From SCTG01 sp964384595 (GTDB taxonomy: Bacteria > Nitrospirota > Nitrospiria > Nitrospirales > NS-4), in contig CAYLLY010000008.1 of assembly GCA_964384595.1 (NCBI GenBank), positions 1-50,089 on the forward strand: a DNA stretch of 50,089 bases. Reading direction: 5' to 3'. Below are positions 10,101 to 16,930 of the stretch, one piece after another. Below the pieces are notes generated by a model, which saw nothing but the letters and a program-made list of their open reading frames with translations, did no database searches and had not been told where the DNA came from. The position numbers and the translations under genes are program-made. Position 1 is the stretch's first letter, and every line of letters begins with the position of its first letter.

Positions 10101-13100
10101 GTGAGCACCGGCCTCTCCAGTTCGACCTTCTCGGGGGGGACGCTCCTGACCGGGACCTACAACGTACTCGGCACCATGCGCCTGGCAGGCGCGAATATCG
10201 TGACGAACGAAGCGACGATCACCCTGGATGGATCGAGTTCCAATCTCTACAGCGTGGCTTCAGGCACCACCGACGCGCTGGCGGGCTTCGCCACCAACGC
10301 CTCCGCCGGCAGCTTCACCATTCAGAACAGTCGGAACTTCACGAGCTCCTCGGCGTTTGAGAATAACGGGCTCATGGTCGTTGGCATGGGCAGCACGCTG
10401 ACGCTGTCCGGCGGTTCGGGTGGAGACGGCCATGATGGGGACTTTGACGGTACCGGCACGCTGAATCTCGCCGGCACGCACACCTTCAATGCGACATCCG
10501 ACATCACCGTCTCCAACGTCGCCTTCACAAGCGGCACCTCGACCCTCAACGGCTCCTACGATCTGAGCGGCAGCAGCACGACGGTCAGCGGGGCGACTGT
10601 CACTTTCAATGCAAATGGGTCGGCGACGTCGGGCAACCTCGGCGCGTTGACGCTGAGCAGCGGGACCCTGACGCTGAACAGCGGCGATCCCCTCACCGCC
10701 TCGTCCATGACGCTGTCCGGCGGGACGCTGGGTGGCACGGACACGCTGACGGTCACTGGGACGACGTCCTGGACCGGCGGCACCATTGCGGGCAGCGGCG
10801 GGCTGACGGTGGGCGGGGTGCTGACGATTACGGGCAGCGGCGAGACGACGCTGGACGGGCGCACGCTGGTGCATACCAACAGCAGCGGCTCGAGCCTGTT
10901 CAACGCCACGGGCACGCTGAACATGAACAACGGGGCGGTCTTGCGCAACGCGAGCGGGGCGGTGCTCACGTTCAATTCGGCGAGTTCGATGTTCCTGGAT
11001 TGGGACAGCGGGGCGGTAGCGACCGTTGACAATCAGGGCACGCTGATCAAGGCCGGCGCCGGCGCGCTCGATGCGAGCACGTTCAGCGGCACGAACCTGA
11101 ACTTCAACAACAGCGGCCAGGTGAACGTGACCGCCGGCAGCCTGGTGCTGGGGAGCGGCGGCACGCAATCGGGCGGGATGGACGTGAGCGCCGGCGCGAC
11201 GGTGCAGTTTGCCGGCGGCACGCACAACCTGAATGCGGGGACCGCGGTCACCGGCGCCGGCACGGTACAGATCACCGGCGGCACGGTGAACCTGGCGGGA
11301 ACAGTTTCCATCGCTTCGGGGCTCACATTCAGCCAGTCGGCAGGCACGCTCAACAACGCGGCAACGCTGACAATCAACCCCGGCTACACGTTGACGGGCG
11401 GCACGCTCACCGGCACAGGCAATGTGACGGTGAACGGTCCGTTCACCTGGTCGGGCGGCACCATTGCGGGCAGCGGCGGGCTGACGGTGAGCGGGGTGCT
11501 GACGATTACGGGCAGCGGCGAGACGACGCTGGACGGGCGCACGCTGGTGCATACCAACAGCAGCGGCTCGAGCCTGTTCAACGCCACGGGCACGCTGAAC
11601 ATGAACAACGGGGCGGTCTTGCGCAACGCGAGCGGGGCGGTGCTCACGTTCAATTCGGCGAGTTCGATGTTCCTGGATTGGGACAGCGGGGCGGTAGCGA
11701 CCGTTGACAATCAGGGCACGCTGATCAAGGCCGGCGCCGGCGCGCTCGATGCGAGCACGTTCAGCGGCACGAACCTGAACTTCAACAACAGCGGCCAGGT
11801 GAACGTGACCGCCGGCAGCCTGGTGCTGGGGAGCGGCGGCACGCAATCGGGCGGGATGGACGTGAGCGCCGGCGCGACGGTGCAGTTTGCTGGCGGCACG
11901 CACAACCTGAATACAGGCGCGCTACTCGCCGGGGCAGGGTCAACGACAATCAGCGCCGGCACGGTGAACATCAATGTGAGCGGCGTGGACCGCCTCACTG
12001 GCACGCTCAGCGTGAGCGGCGGGACCTTAAGCGTCACCGACGATCTGGTCGCGTTGGGCACCGGGGAGACTTTAAGTCCCACGGGGACCATGGTGGCGGT
12101 CAGTGGAAGCGGGACCTTCACCACCGTCGGCGCCACCAGCGACTTGGTAGAGGTCACGACCGGCGGCACACTTAATCTGAGTGGACTGCTGTTGGCGAAG
12201 AGCGGGAGCGGGACGGTGACCGTGGGCGGAAATCTGTTCAACCTGAGTGGAGGCACCCTGACCAGAACCAGTAGCGCAGCCTTGCTGGATATCACGGGCG
12301 GAACCGTGACCGCCGGCGGCGGGCTGAAGGCGACGAGCAGCACACTCACGCTCGGCACTAGCGCGCCACTCGTCAGGCTCAGCAACGCATCGTCCCTCAC
12401 CCTTAATGGCAGGGCGTTGGACTTGACCAATTCTTCCCTGAACCTGGGCAGTCAGCCGCTGATCTCCCTCGCCGGCGGCAGTACACTGACGCCCAGCTCT
12501 GGCCCTTCTATCCGCATCACGGGGGGGACGCTGACGGCGGATGCCATCAGCAGTACGGATGGCGCGACCAATCACTTCGTCCGAACCGGCGGCATTCTGG
12601 AGCTGACCAACACGACAGTGACCCTCCGGGAGATGTTCGACGCGCCGGGCGGAAGCACCGATACCGCTTCCATCGCGCTCGCCTCCGATGAAGCCGAGAT
12701 CCGGATGACCGACAGCAATTTGACTCTCACCGGTGCAGGCGAGCAGTTAGTGGGCCTAGGCGGGCAGAACGTTGCATCGCAAACCGTCAACGGTGTGGCC
12801 CTCATCGCCACGAATACGGGAGACGCGCAGGAGACCATCACGGTGGCCGGCCCGCTCCTGACGCTCGTGAACGGCGTGACGCTGACGAATACCAACGCCC
12901 AGGTCCAACTTACGAACATGGCCGTCAATCAGACCGGTACGAATGGGCTCATCGAAGCCTTCGGGCCGTCCCTCAGCCTGGCGGGACCGCTCCTGCTTCA
13001 GAATGGGGGAACGATCTCGGCGGTAAAAGGCTTGACTCTGAGTTCCGGCGCCAGTCTGACCCGGACTGATCCGACGCCGTTCATCGGCATTACCGTGACA

Positions 13101-16100
13101 GGCCTAGGCTCAGCGCCATTTGGTGTGGCCATCACTCCCGATGGAACCAGAGCCTACGTGACAAACCGGAGTTCCTCAAGCGTCTCTGTCATCAACACCG
13201 AGACCAATGCAGTGACGGCTACGATTAATGTCGGCGCTGATCCCGTTGCCGTCGCCGTCACTCCTGACGGAGCCCGAACCTACGTGGCAAACTTCGGCGT
13301 CGGCGCCGACTCTGTGTCAGTGATCAACACGGCGACGAATACTGTCGTCGCAACGGTTCCGGTAGGAACTTTGCCTGTCGGCTTGGCCGTGACCCCAAAC
13401 GGCAGCCGAGTCTATGTTACAAACCGAGATTCAAACAATATCTCGATTATCAACACGGCGACGAATACGGTCGTGGGCACCATCAGCGGCCTGTCTTTTC
13501 CGCACGGCGTGGCGTTTACTCCTGATGGCAGCCGTGCCTACGTCCCGGATTTCAGCAGCACCCTTTCCGTCATTGATACGGCCAGCAACACCGTCATTGC
13601 GACCGCATCGGTAGGAAGCGGCGCGAACTTCCCAGCCGTCACTCCTGATGGCGCGCGCGTCTATGTCCCCAATCGAAACGCAGGGACTGTTACAGTGATC
13701 AACACGGCGACGAATACAGTCCTTGCAACGGTATCCGTGGGATCGCAGCCGATTGGGGTGGCTATTCCCCCGGATGGCACTCGGGCTTATGTGACTAACT
13801 TCGGATCCGGAGCCAACACTGTATCGGTAATCAATACAGCGACGAACACAGTAGCCGCGACGGTGACGGTAGGAGCATCTCCCGCCGGTGTAGCCATTAC
13901 TCCTGATGGTGCACGGGCTTTCGTGGCCAACCAAAACTCCGACACCGTCACGGTCATCGGCGGCGTTACGTCGCCGCTGTTCCAGGCTACCGGCGGCACA
14001 CTGACCACGACCGGCAACCTCGTGAGCATCCCCGCTTCAGCCACGCTGACCCTTGGCCACCCATTGCTGGATGTCATCAACACCGGCAGCGTCACGGCGC
14101 AGGCTGATGCAATCAACGTCGCCGGGACGCTCACGTTGAACGGCAAGGCGCCGCTCGTGAAGGTCGGCAACGCGGCGAATCTGACGACCAGCGGTTCCAG
14201 CAGCGATCTCGTCGAGACGACCGGCACGCTGACCCTCGGCAATGATCTGATGCAGAAGTCGGGAACCGGCACGTTGACCTTGGGCGCCTCACTGCTGAAT
14301 CTGCCCGGCGGCTCGCCGAACGCGACGATCAGCGGCGATATGTTGAACTTCACGGGCGGGACCGTGACTACGCCAACCACGGGAGCCACTCTCCTCAAGA
14401 TGGCCGCCGGGACACTTACAGTCTCCGGAGACGTCGTCGACATGGCCTCCGGGACGACGTTCAATCTGAAAGGCGCCATTCTGCAGCAAACCGCGGGAAC
14501 GTCCACCATCGGCCGGGGTCTGGCGCTGGCTTCCTCCGCCTCGCTGGCGCCGACCGACCCGACGCCAGCAATCACCAATACCATTGCCGCGGCGTCGCTT
14601 CCGACCGAGTTGGAGATCACGCCTGACGGCCCGCGGGCGTTTCAGCGTTCATCCACTGGGAATGTCAACGCCATCAACACCGTCGGCGCCTTCTCGCCGG
14701 ACGGGACTCGCTTCTACATGGTGAACAGGGCCGCGAACACAAACCCCAATACCGTCTCTGTCATCAACACTGTCACGCACAGCCTTGTCACCAACGTCGC
14801 GGTCGGGACTAATCCGACCAGGCTCGCGGTCACCCCCGACGGCAGCCGGGTCTATGTCCCGAACGAGGACTCCAATAACGTCTCGGTGATCAACACAGCC
14901 ACCAACACGGTGACCGCCACGATCGCGCTGGGCAACTCTCCATTTGGCATCGCGATCACCCCCGACGGGGACCGCGCCTACGTCTCGATCCCGTCCTTCA
15001 ACCTCATCAAGGTCATTCGGACCTCTGACAACACGGTAACGGAAACGATCACACTCTCATGTCCGGTCCATTGCCAACCCCTTGAGCTCGCAATATCCCC
15101 AGATGGCAGCCGAGCCTACGTGTCGAACTCCTTCGCTGACTCCGTCAAGGTCATCAATACCGCCACCAATACAGAAGTCGCAACGGTGACCGTGGGCGAT
15201 GCGCCTCAGGGCATTGCCATCACCCCGGACGGGACGAGGGTCTACGTCACGAATCTGACCGCCGGGACTGTGTCGGTCATCGATACCGCCACCAATACCG
15301 TCGTCGCCACGATTACCACCGGTGCGACGGCCTCAGGGGTAGGCATCACACCGGACGGCAGCCAGGCGTATGTCGCCAATTCTGGACCCAACAACACCTC
15401 TGTCATTGGCGGCGTCACCTCGCCCCTGTTCCAGGTCGCGGGCGGCACGCTGACGACCACCGGCAATCTGGTCAGCATTCCGTCCACTGCCAGCCTGAAC
15501 CTCGATCACACCTTGCTCCATATTCTCAACGGCGGCGCGGTCATTGCCAACGCAGACGTCGTGAACGTGAGCGGCACTCTGGACACCGGCGGCGCGCCGA
15601 TCCTCGACCTTCGCGGGCGCGGCTCCATGACGGCGTCGGAGACCATTGATTTTCCCCCGTCCGGCACGGGGCCGGAGGACGTGACCCTGACTCTGGGAAC
15701 CGACCAGCCGCTTCGCGGGCCGAGCGGCTGCCCTCCATGCCCCATCGCGGCAAACCTGATTGAGGCGTCCGGCGGCACAGTCACAACGCATCAGGCAGTC
15801 CGGCTCGACACGGCGCTGCTGGAGGCCACCGCGCCGCTGATCAACATGCTGGCGAGCAGCACGATGACCTCGAACAACGATTTGATCAACCTGGCCAATC
15901 AGGCCAAGCTGATCGGCAATGTCCCGTCGGATGCGCTGATCAAGCTGGACGCCAGCACCCTGAACGTCACCGGCTCGCTGTTCAACGTCGCGGGCGGGAG
16001 CTACCTGAACGTCACCGGCAACCTGGTGTCGCTGACCAACAGCAGCACGCTGACTATCACGAACGGCGCGCTGGTCGCCCTGTCCGGCGGCTCGGTCTTC

Positions 16101-16370
16101 ACGCTCACGAACGGCTCGTTCGGCTCATTCGGGGCCGGCGGGAACGCGATCAATCTTCCGACCAGCCTGTCCGGATTCAGCGTAGTCCCCGGTCCGGGAA
16201 GTCTCAGCGGTTTCGGCGTGGCCTTGGGGACCGGCGCGTCGACATCCCAGATAACATTAGCCGGAACCTTTACCCCGTTCACGGGCCTCGGAGGGGTCAC
16301 CCCCGGCGGCGTCGTGCTGAAGATCGCCGACAGCGCGAGCAAGGTCCGCCTCTGCACGTCGGGCTGCTGA
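4158..16370 (+). CDS. Giant secreted FecR-domain beta-helix protein with two YVTN propellers
   Basis: As assembled the product is 4,070 residues, including 34 unknown residues over an N-gap. The GTG start follows GGGAGGAAG. A signal peptide (about 1-27) leads into a FecR domain (about 32-160), then a lysine/glutamate-rich stretch (about 255-315), a threonine/proline-rich linker to about 400, and long Gly/Thr/Ser-rich repeats typical of right-handed beta-helix adhesins. Two blocks of seven YVTN-type repeats (about residues 2977-3270 and 3473-3750) should each fold as a beta-propeller. I see no autotransporter barrel, TPS domain, LPXTG motif or clear type I secretion signal, so the export route is open; the TPR-barrel protein at 19220 is a candidate. 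The last about 100 codons may be frameshifted (see 16348-16447). Likely role: surface adhesion or matrix; inferred from architecture only. Confidence 0.88.
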   Translation: MTRGLLFKLTAGLLIYLHLVWSTIALAETRRSAGVVTSLSGEAVLTRATTPETPLALKFRDEVFFKDRIRTKAHSLVRVLLGGKAVVTVRALSDFTIAEDPGQPTVVNLSNGKVALDVARSRLKPGEAIEIHTPNAIAAVRGTSIVVEVVPASEQGSAGQAMVEPDYRPVRASFTGEAVPVQAPPTITIFHVLQGSLDVTALGKPGAPPVNVTAGFSLNVTGTALGQPHPSPPAQQLLKDLKSAPQHKGTPEETKKNVSEKQQAQATALAEAIAPKQETKEKAKQESKEKSKEESKEKAKDEPKEQAKEQPQEVAKAEPSTTTTTSESSPTPTSLDPVLSDASSGGALPTSSTTTTSTTTTTTTSTTSAPPPPVIDPCQSDPASCAPPPTPPPPPSSPSQLIITGGTTLQLTTDGTHSIPITVETGATLDFAGGTHTVTADVGGPGTVLVSGATVDMTGGTYNITGSSTHVTGGSLTFNSGATVQSVGPLSLTGGTLTFTSGEAITASTLTLSGGTLTGSDNLTVSGATTFSGGTMSGTGTTAAQGGLTISGSNTKTLSRDLTNAGTANISGTGPLQITSGSLISTGAFSNSGTVDVQAGSSLLMNGGGTSTGTFTVAAGSNVEFNGGTNDLNTGATITGSGILLVNGGTVNVNTSSAYRLTGTTLITGGTLAAAGDLASLSSNFSPTSMMLSVTSTGSLSVTGDLVDLSGGAALNVGGSLLVKSGTGTLAIGGNLLNLSGASSATSGGPVLDMSDTTLNLGIRPLVSLAGGSTFANTAGPVIRLNGGSLTADALVTSDASGNHSNTTGSLLDLTSATVTLRVLSSGFGGTDTGVFTLGSGVPLIKMDGSNLTLTGPGTFPNLVGFGVDSGSPIDQGGVALIATNTSGTTKTITLAGPLLRASGVNLTDTNTQVQLSNMTVTQSGTNDLILVENLPVTVTGPLLSSVTTNISLGDAVLAMTGASLTATGSGTGALLQFNGGSVTTGAELGFVHPSGSLSLGNRSLLDATNTTFVAGTDIGFTDPFLALDAGATLSSSSTNPLLSLNGGSVTTQAGEDLIGIGETGGPAATVTLAGSLLKLQNIAGGNLSIGTGILTRLQGGSSVTGGGPVYDFSDSVLSLTGALTRLEGGSTVTPTGPVLRISGGSLTADATISTDTATNHIVRTGGLLDLTNTTVTLRVVGALGGSDTLAVTLASGDAEVRMVDSNLNLTGAGAGLIFLGGLNVPSSSQAGVGLVATNDSGTTKTISLAGPLLTLSNGVTLTNTNAQIQLSNMTVSQTGTNGVIEAFGPSLSLAGPLLSATGSTLSTARGFLGLVGSTVSVSSVSPLLDLNTTDATIPYSLLLAPAGSSLSLAGSFASIAGGTHHLAEAGGIPLFSLTGSATAAVVVEGNNLTLGTDRPISGPSSSPLPASLLTTSGATITTNQAVKLDTALLEAGAPLLDLAAGSALTSNSDLVNLVQQAKLTFDVASDALVKLHASTLTVSSGALFNVAGGSFLSIPNGSLFSLDNNSTLTISSGALVTVSGGSVFTLENGSLGTFGSGTNTLTFANAPLCSTGTCVPLLSTGYNILLVNSAVSGNVTISPSFVAFDGLGGSNTITGLNGTNALIVVDGSGSMLTLGSFPALTIPADQTINTNQTFSSATHTSGTLDGTGTVTVQGLYSWSGGTMGGTGTTNADGGLTLSGXXXXXXXXXXXXXXXXXXXXXXXXXXXXXXXXXXGRTVLFNNAGTVDVQTGTLSLSGGGTSTGTFMVQSGATVQFAGGTHDLNAGSTVNGAGTVSVSGGTTNVAGGYAVTGLTSLTGGTANFNSTASTGTLSLSSGTLSGSGTLTVSGALTWTGGTMGGTGTTNADGGLTLSGAADKTLTGRLLATSGTSTWTGSGRLFLQSDGVLSNAGLFDIQSDSAIRNDTFIGGDTGTFTNTATGTVRKSVTTGTTTIGASCCGRTVLFNNAGTVDVQTGTLLMDGTVTNTGTLRVGSGAELSVSTGLSSSTFSGGTLLTGTYNVLGTMRLAGANIVTNEATITLDGSSSNLYSVASGTTDALAGFATNASAGSFTIQNSRNFTSSSAFENNGLMVVGMGSTLTLSGGSGGDGHDGDFDGTGTLNLAGTHTFNATSDITVSNVAFTSGTSTLNGSYDLSGSSTTVSGATVTFNANGSATSGNLGALTLSSGTLTLNSGDPLTASSMTLSGGTLGGTDTLTVTGTTSWTGGTIAGSGGLTVGGVLTITGSGETTLDGRTLVHTNSSGSSLFNATGTLNMNNGAVLRNASGAVLTFNSASSMFLDWDSGAVATVDNQGTLIKAGAGALDASTFSGTNLNFNNSGQVNVTAGSLVLGSGGTQSGGMDVSAGATVQFAGGTHNLNAGTAVTGAGTVQITGGTVNLAGTVSIASGLTFSQSAGTLNNAATLTINPGYTLTGGTLTGTGNVTVNGPFTWSGGTIAGSGGLTVSGVLTITGSGETTLDGRTLVHTNSSGSSLFNATGTLNMNNGAVLRNASGAVLTFNSASSMFLDWDSGAVATVDNQGTLIKAGAGALDASTFSGTNLNFNNSGQVNVTAGSLVLGSGGTQSGGMDVSAGATVQFAGGTHNLNTGALLAGAGSTTISAGTVNINVSGVDRLTGTLSVSGGTLSVTDDLVALGTGETLSPTGTMVAVSGSGTFTTVGATSDLVEVTTGGTLNLSGLLLAKSGSGTVTVGGNLFNLSGGTLTRTSSAALLDITGGTVTAGGGLKATSSTLTLGTSAPLVRLSNASSLTLNGRALDLTNSSLNLGSQPLISLAGGSTLTPSSGPSIRITGGTLTADAISSTDGATNHFVRTGGILELTNTTVTLREMFDAPGGSTDTASIALASDEAEIRMTDSNLTLTGAGEQLVGLGGQNVASQTVNGVALIATNTGDAQETITVAGPLLTLVNGVTLTNTNAQVQLTNMAVNQTGTNGLIEAFGPSLSLAGPLLLQNGGTISAVKGLTLSSGASLTRTDPTPFIGITVTGLGSAPFGVAITPDGTRAYVTNRSSSSVSVINTETNAVTATINVGADPVAVAVTPDGARTYVANFGVGADSVSVINTATNTVVATVPVGTLPVGLAVTPNGSRVYVTNRDSNNISIINTATNTVVGTISGLSFPHGVAFTPDGSRAYVPDFSSTLSVIDTASNTVIATASVGSGANFPAVTPDGARVYVPNRNAGTVTVINTATNTVLATVSVGSQPIGVAIPPDGTRAYVTNFGSGANTVSVINTATNTVAATVTVGASPAGVAITPDGARAFVANQNSDTVTVIGGVTSPLFQATGGTLTTTGNLVSIPASATLTLGHPLLDVINTGSVTAQADAINVAGTLTLNGKAPLVKVGNAANLTTSGSSSDLVETTGTLTLGNDLMQKSGTGTLTLGASLLNLPGGSPNATISGDMLNFTGGTVTTPTTGATLLKMAAGTLTVSGDVVDMASGTTFNLKGAILQQTAGTSTIGRGLALASSASLAPTDPTPAITNTIAAASLPTELEITPDGPRAFQRSSTGNVNAINTVGAFSPDGTRFYMVNRAANTNPNTVSVINTVTHSLVTNVAVGTNPTRLAVTPDGSRVYVPNEDSNNVSVINTATNTVTATIALGNSPFGIAITPDGDRAYVSIPSFNLIKVIRTSDNTVTETITLSCPVHCQPLELAISPDGSRAYVSNSFADSVKVINTATNTEVATVTVGDAPQGIAITPDGTRVYVTNLTAGTVSVIDTATNTVVATITTGATASGVGITPDGSQAYVANSGPNNTSVIGGVTSPLFQVAGGTLTTTGNLVSIPSTASLNLDHTLLHILNGGAVIANADVVNVSGTLDTGGAPILDLRGRGSMTASETIDFPPSGTGPEDVTLTLGTDQPLRGPSGCPPCPIAANLIEASGGTVTTHQAVRLDTALLEATAPLINMLASSTMTSNNDLINLANQAKLIGNVPSDALIKLDASTLNVTGSLFNVAGGSYLNVTGNLVSLTNSSTLTITNGALVALSGGSVFTLTNGSFGSFGAGGNAINLPTSLSGFSVVPGPGSLSGFGVALGTGASTSQITLAGTFTPFTGLGGVTPGGVVLKIADSASKVRLCTSGC
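9156..9365 (+). repeat. Long repeat copy 1, interrupted by the assembly gap
   Basis: Bases 9156-9210 and 9311-9365, on either side of the N run, match 9675-9729 and 9980-10034 exactly (55 bases each, offsets 519 and 669). The gap therefore falls inside the first of two near-identical adhesin repeats, which explains why the assembly broke there. Confidence 0.85.
9211..9310. other. Assembly gap of 100 Ns
   Basis: The 100 Ns look like a placeholder for a gap of unknown length. The complete repeat copy has 250 bases (9730-9979) between the matching flanks. Both 100 and 250 leave the same reading frame, so the open frame survives, and the true protein is probably about 50 residues longer than the assembled one. 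Confidence 0.9.
9675..10034 (+). repeat. Long repeat copy 2 (complete)
   Basis: This is the intact counterpart of the gap-containing copy at 9156-9365. It encodes about 120 residues of beta-helix-type sequence with an unusual CC pair (ASCCGRT, near 9970-9990). Confidence 0.8.
10776..11234 (+). repeat. 459-base internal duplication, copy A
   Basis: This segment matches 11454-11912 over 459 bases; I saw only two differences (near 10821 and 11213). The repeat period is 678 bases (226 codons). Such near-identity within one gene points to recent duplication or gene conversion. Confidence 0.85.
11454..11912 (+). repeat. 459-base internal duplication, copy B
   Basis: This is the second copy of 10776-11234. 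Upstream of both copies the sequence differs, apart from a short CCTGG run. Downstream they diverge after a shared GCACGCACAACCTGAAT. Confidence 0.85.
13088..13966 (+). repeat. Seven YVTN beta-propeller repeats, block 1 (inside giant adhesin)
   Basis: Seven tandem units of about 40 residues each contain a [TP]P[DN]GxRx[YF]V core and mostly a VINTATNTV-type strand. Seven units fit a closed seven-bladed propeller. The block starts after a TDPTP segment and ends with VIGGVTSPLFQ, as does block 2, so the propeller was probably duplicated together with its flanking beta-helix sequence. Confidence 0.85.
14575..15408 (+). repeat. Seven YVTN beta-propeller repeats, block 2 (inside giant adhesin)
   Basis: Seven units with [TS]PDGxRxY-type cores are present; the first is shortened and degenerate (TPDGPRAFQ). 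The block has the same entry (TDPTP) and exit (VIGGVTSPLFQ) sequences as block 1. An extra CPVHCQP insertion near 15060-15080 adds two cysteines between units. Confidence 0.82.
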
Positions 16371-16447
16371 GGAAGGCAAACAAGAGAGGGGCTCAGGCGG
16401 TTCTGGTCGTTACCGGCGCGAGCAACAAGATCGAGCTCGGATTTTAG
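16348..16447 (+). pseudogene. Possible frameshifted C-terminal tail of the giant adhesin
   Basis: The annotated frame ends in TGA at 16368-16370. In the frame shifted by one base, translation stays open to TAG at 16445-16447 and ends AVLVVTGASNKIELGF. This resembles the VVLKIADSASKVRL stretch just upstream and the NALIVVDGSGSMLTLG stretch that closes the homologous module near 8960-9015. Either a true or sequencing frameshift has cut off the tail, or this is an old remnant. Confidence 0.35.
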
Positions 16448-16453
16448 AGCCGT

Positions 16454-16909
16454 ATGCAACTGGGACATGAAAAGCACTGCCTGGTGGTGATGTCACACAG
16501 TCAAAATCCGGACGAAATGTGCTGGTTCAACAACTGGTATAAGGTGGTCCTCAAACCCGCTGTCGAACTAACGGGGTATGTCCCTGTGCGTCTTTCCTGG
16601 GAAGGCTCCCCTCACGTCATCACCGATGAGCTCCAGGCTCACCTGGCTTCCGATCCGGTGGTCGTCGTGGACCTCGGTGGCGTGACGCCGGAGGCCGAGC
16701 CCTCTCCGCATGTCCTTTATGCCCTTGGCCTGCGTCAGGGATTGAATCTTCCGCATGTGATGCTGGCATGGAAGGGGCAACACCTTCCCTTTGATGAAAG
16801 AATGAGTCAGCGAGTGATCATGGAAGGACGTGCGCTCATCGACCGGGCGACGAATAGGACCAGGTTGAGACAATTCATTCAGGAAGCGGTCGTTTCCGTC
16901 GGCGGCTGA
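16454..16909 (+). CDS. TIR / deoxyribosyltransferase-like small protein
   Basis: This 151-residue soluble protein has the layout of nucleoside deoxyribosyltransferase- or TIR-like domains: a CLVVMSHSQ strand near residue 9, a helix with WYKVVLKPAVE, then SDPVVVVDLGG (D73) followed by a proline-rich loop and VLYALGLRQGL (residues 87-97), with PFDERMSQR further on. In relatives the last segment usually reads YELG, with glutamate as the probable catalytic residue; here it is alanine (A90), so enzyme activity is doubtful. No good ribosome site precedes the ATG; this start keeps the first beta strand. It lies between the giant adhesin and the convergent cyclase gene. The family assignment rests on motifs only. 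Confidence 0.55.
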   Translation: MQLGHEKHCLVVMSHSQNPDEMCWFNNWYKVVLKPAVELTGYVPVRLSWEGSPHVITDELQAHLASDPVVVVDLGGVTPEAEPSPHVLYALGLRQGLNLPHVMLAWKGQHLPFDERMSQRVIMEGRALIDRATNRTRLRQFIQEAVVSVGG

Positions 16910-16930
16910 CGAAAACGACTCGACCTTGCA

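Noticed and set aside
10260..11903. 547-codon leftward open frame inside the giant adhesin gene
   Set aside because: It is antisense to strongly repeat-coded beta-helix sequence, follows the same DNA repeats, and its product is Arg/Ala-rich without any recognisable domain.
13088..15408. Regular repeats suggesting a CRISPR array
   Set aside because: The units are about 120 bases, in frame and encode YVTN blades; they are protein repeats.
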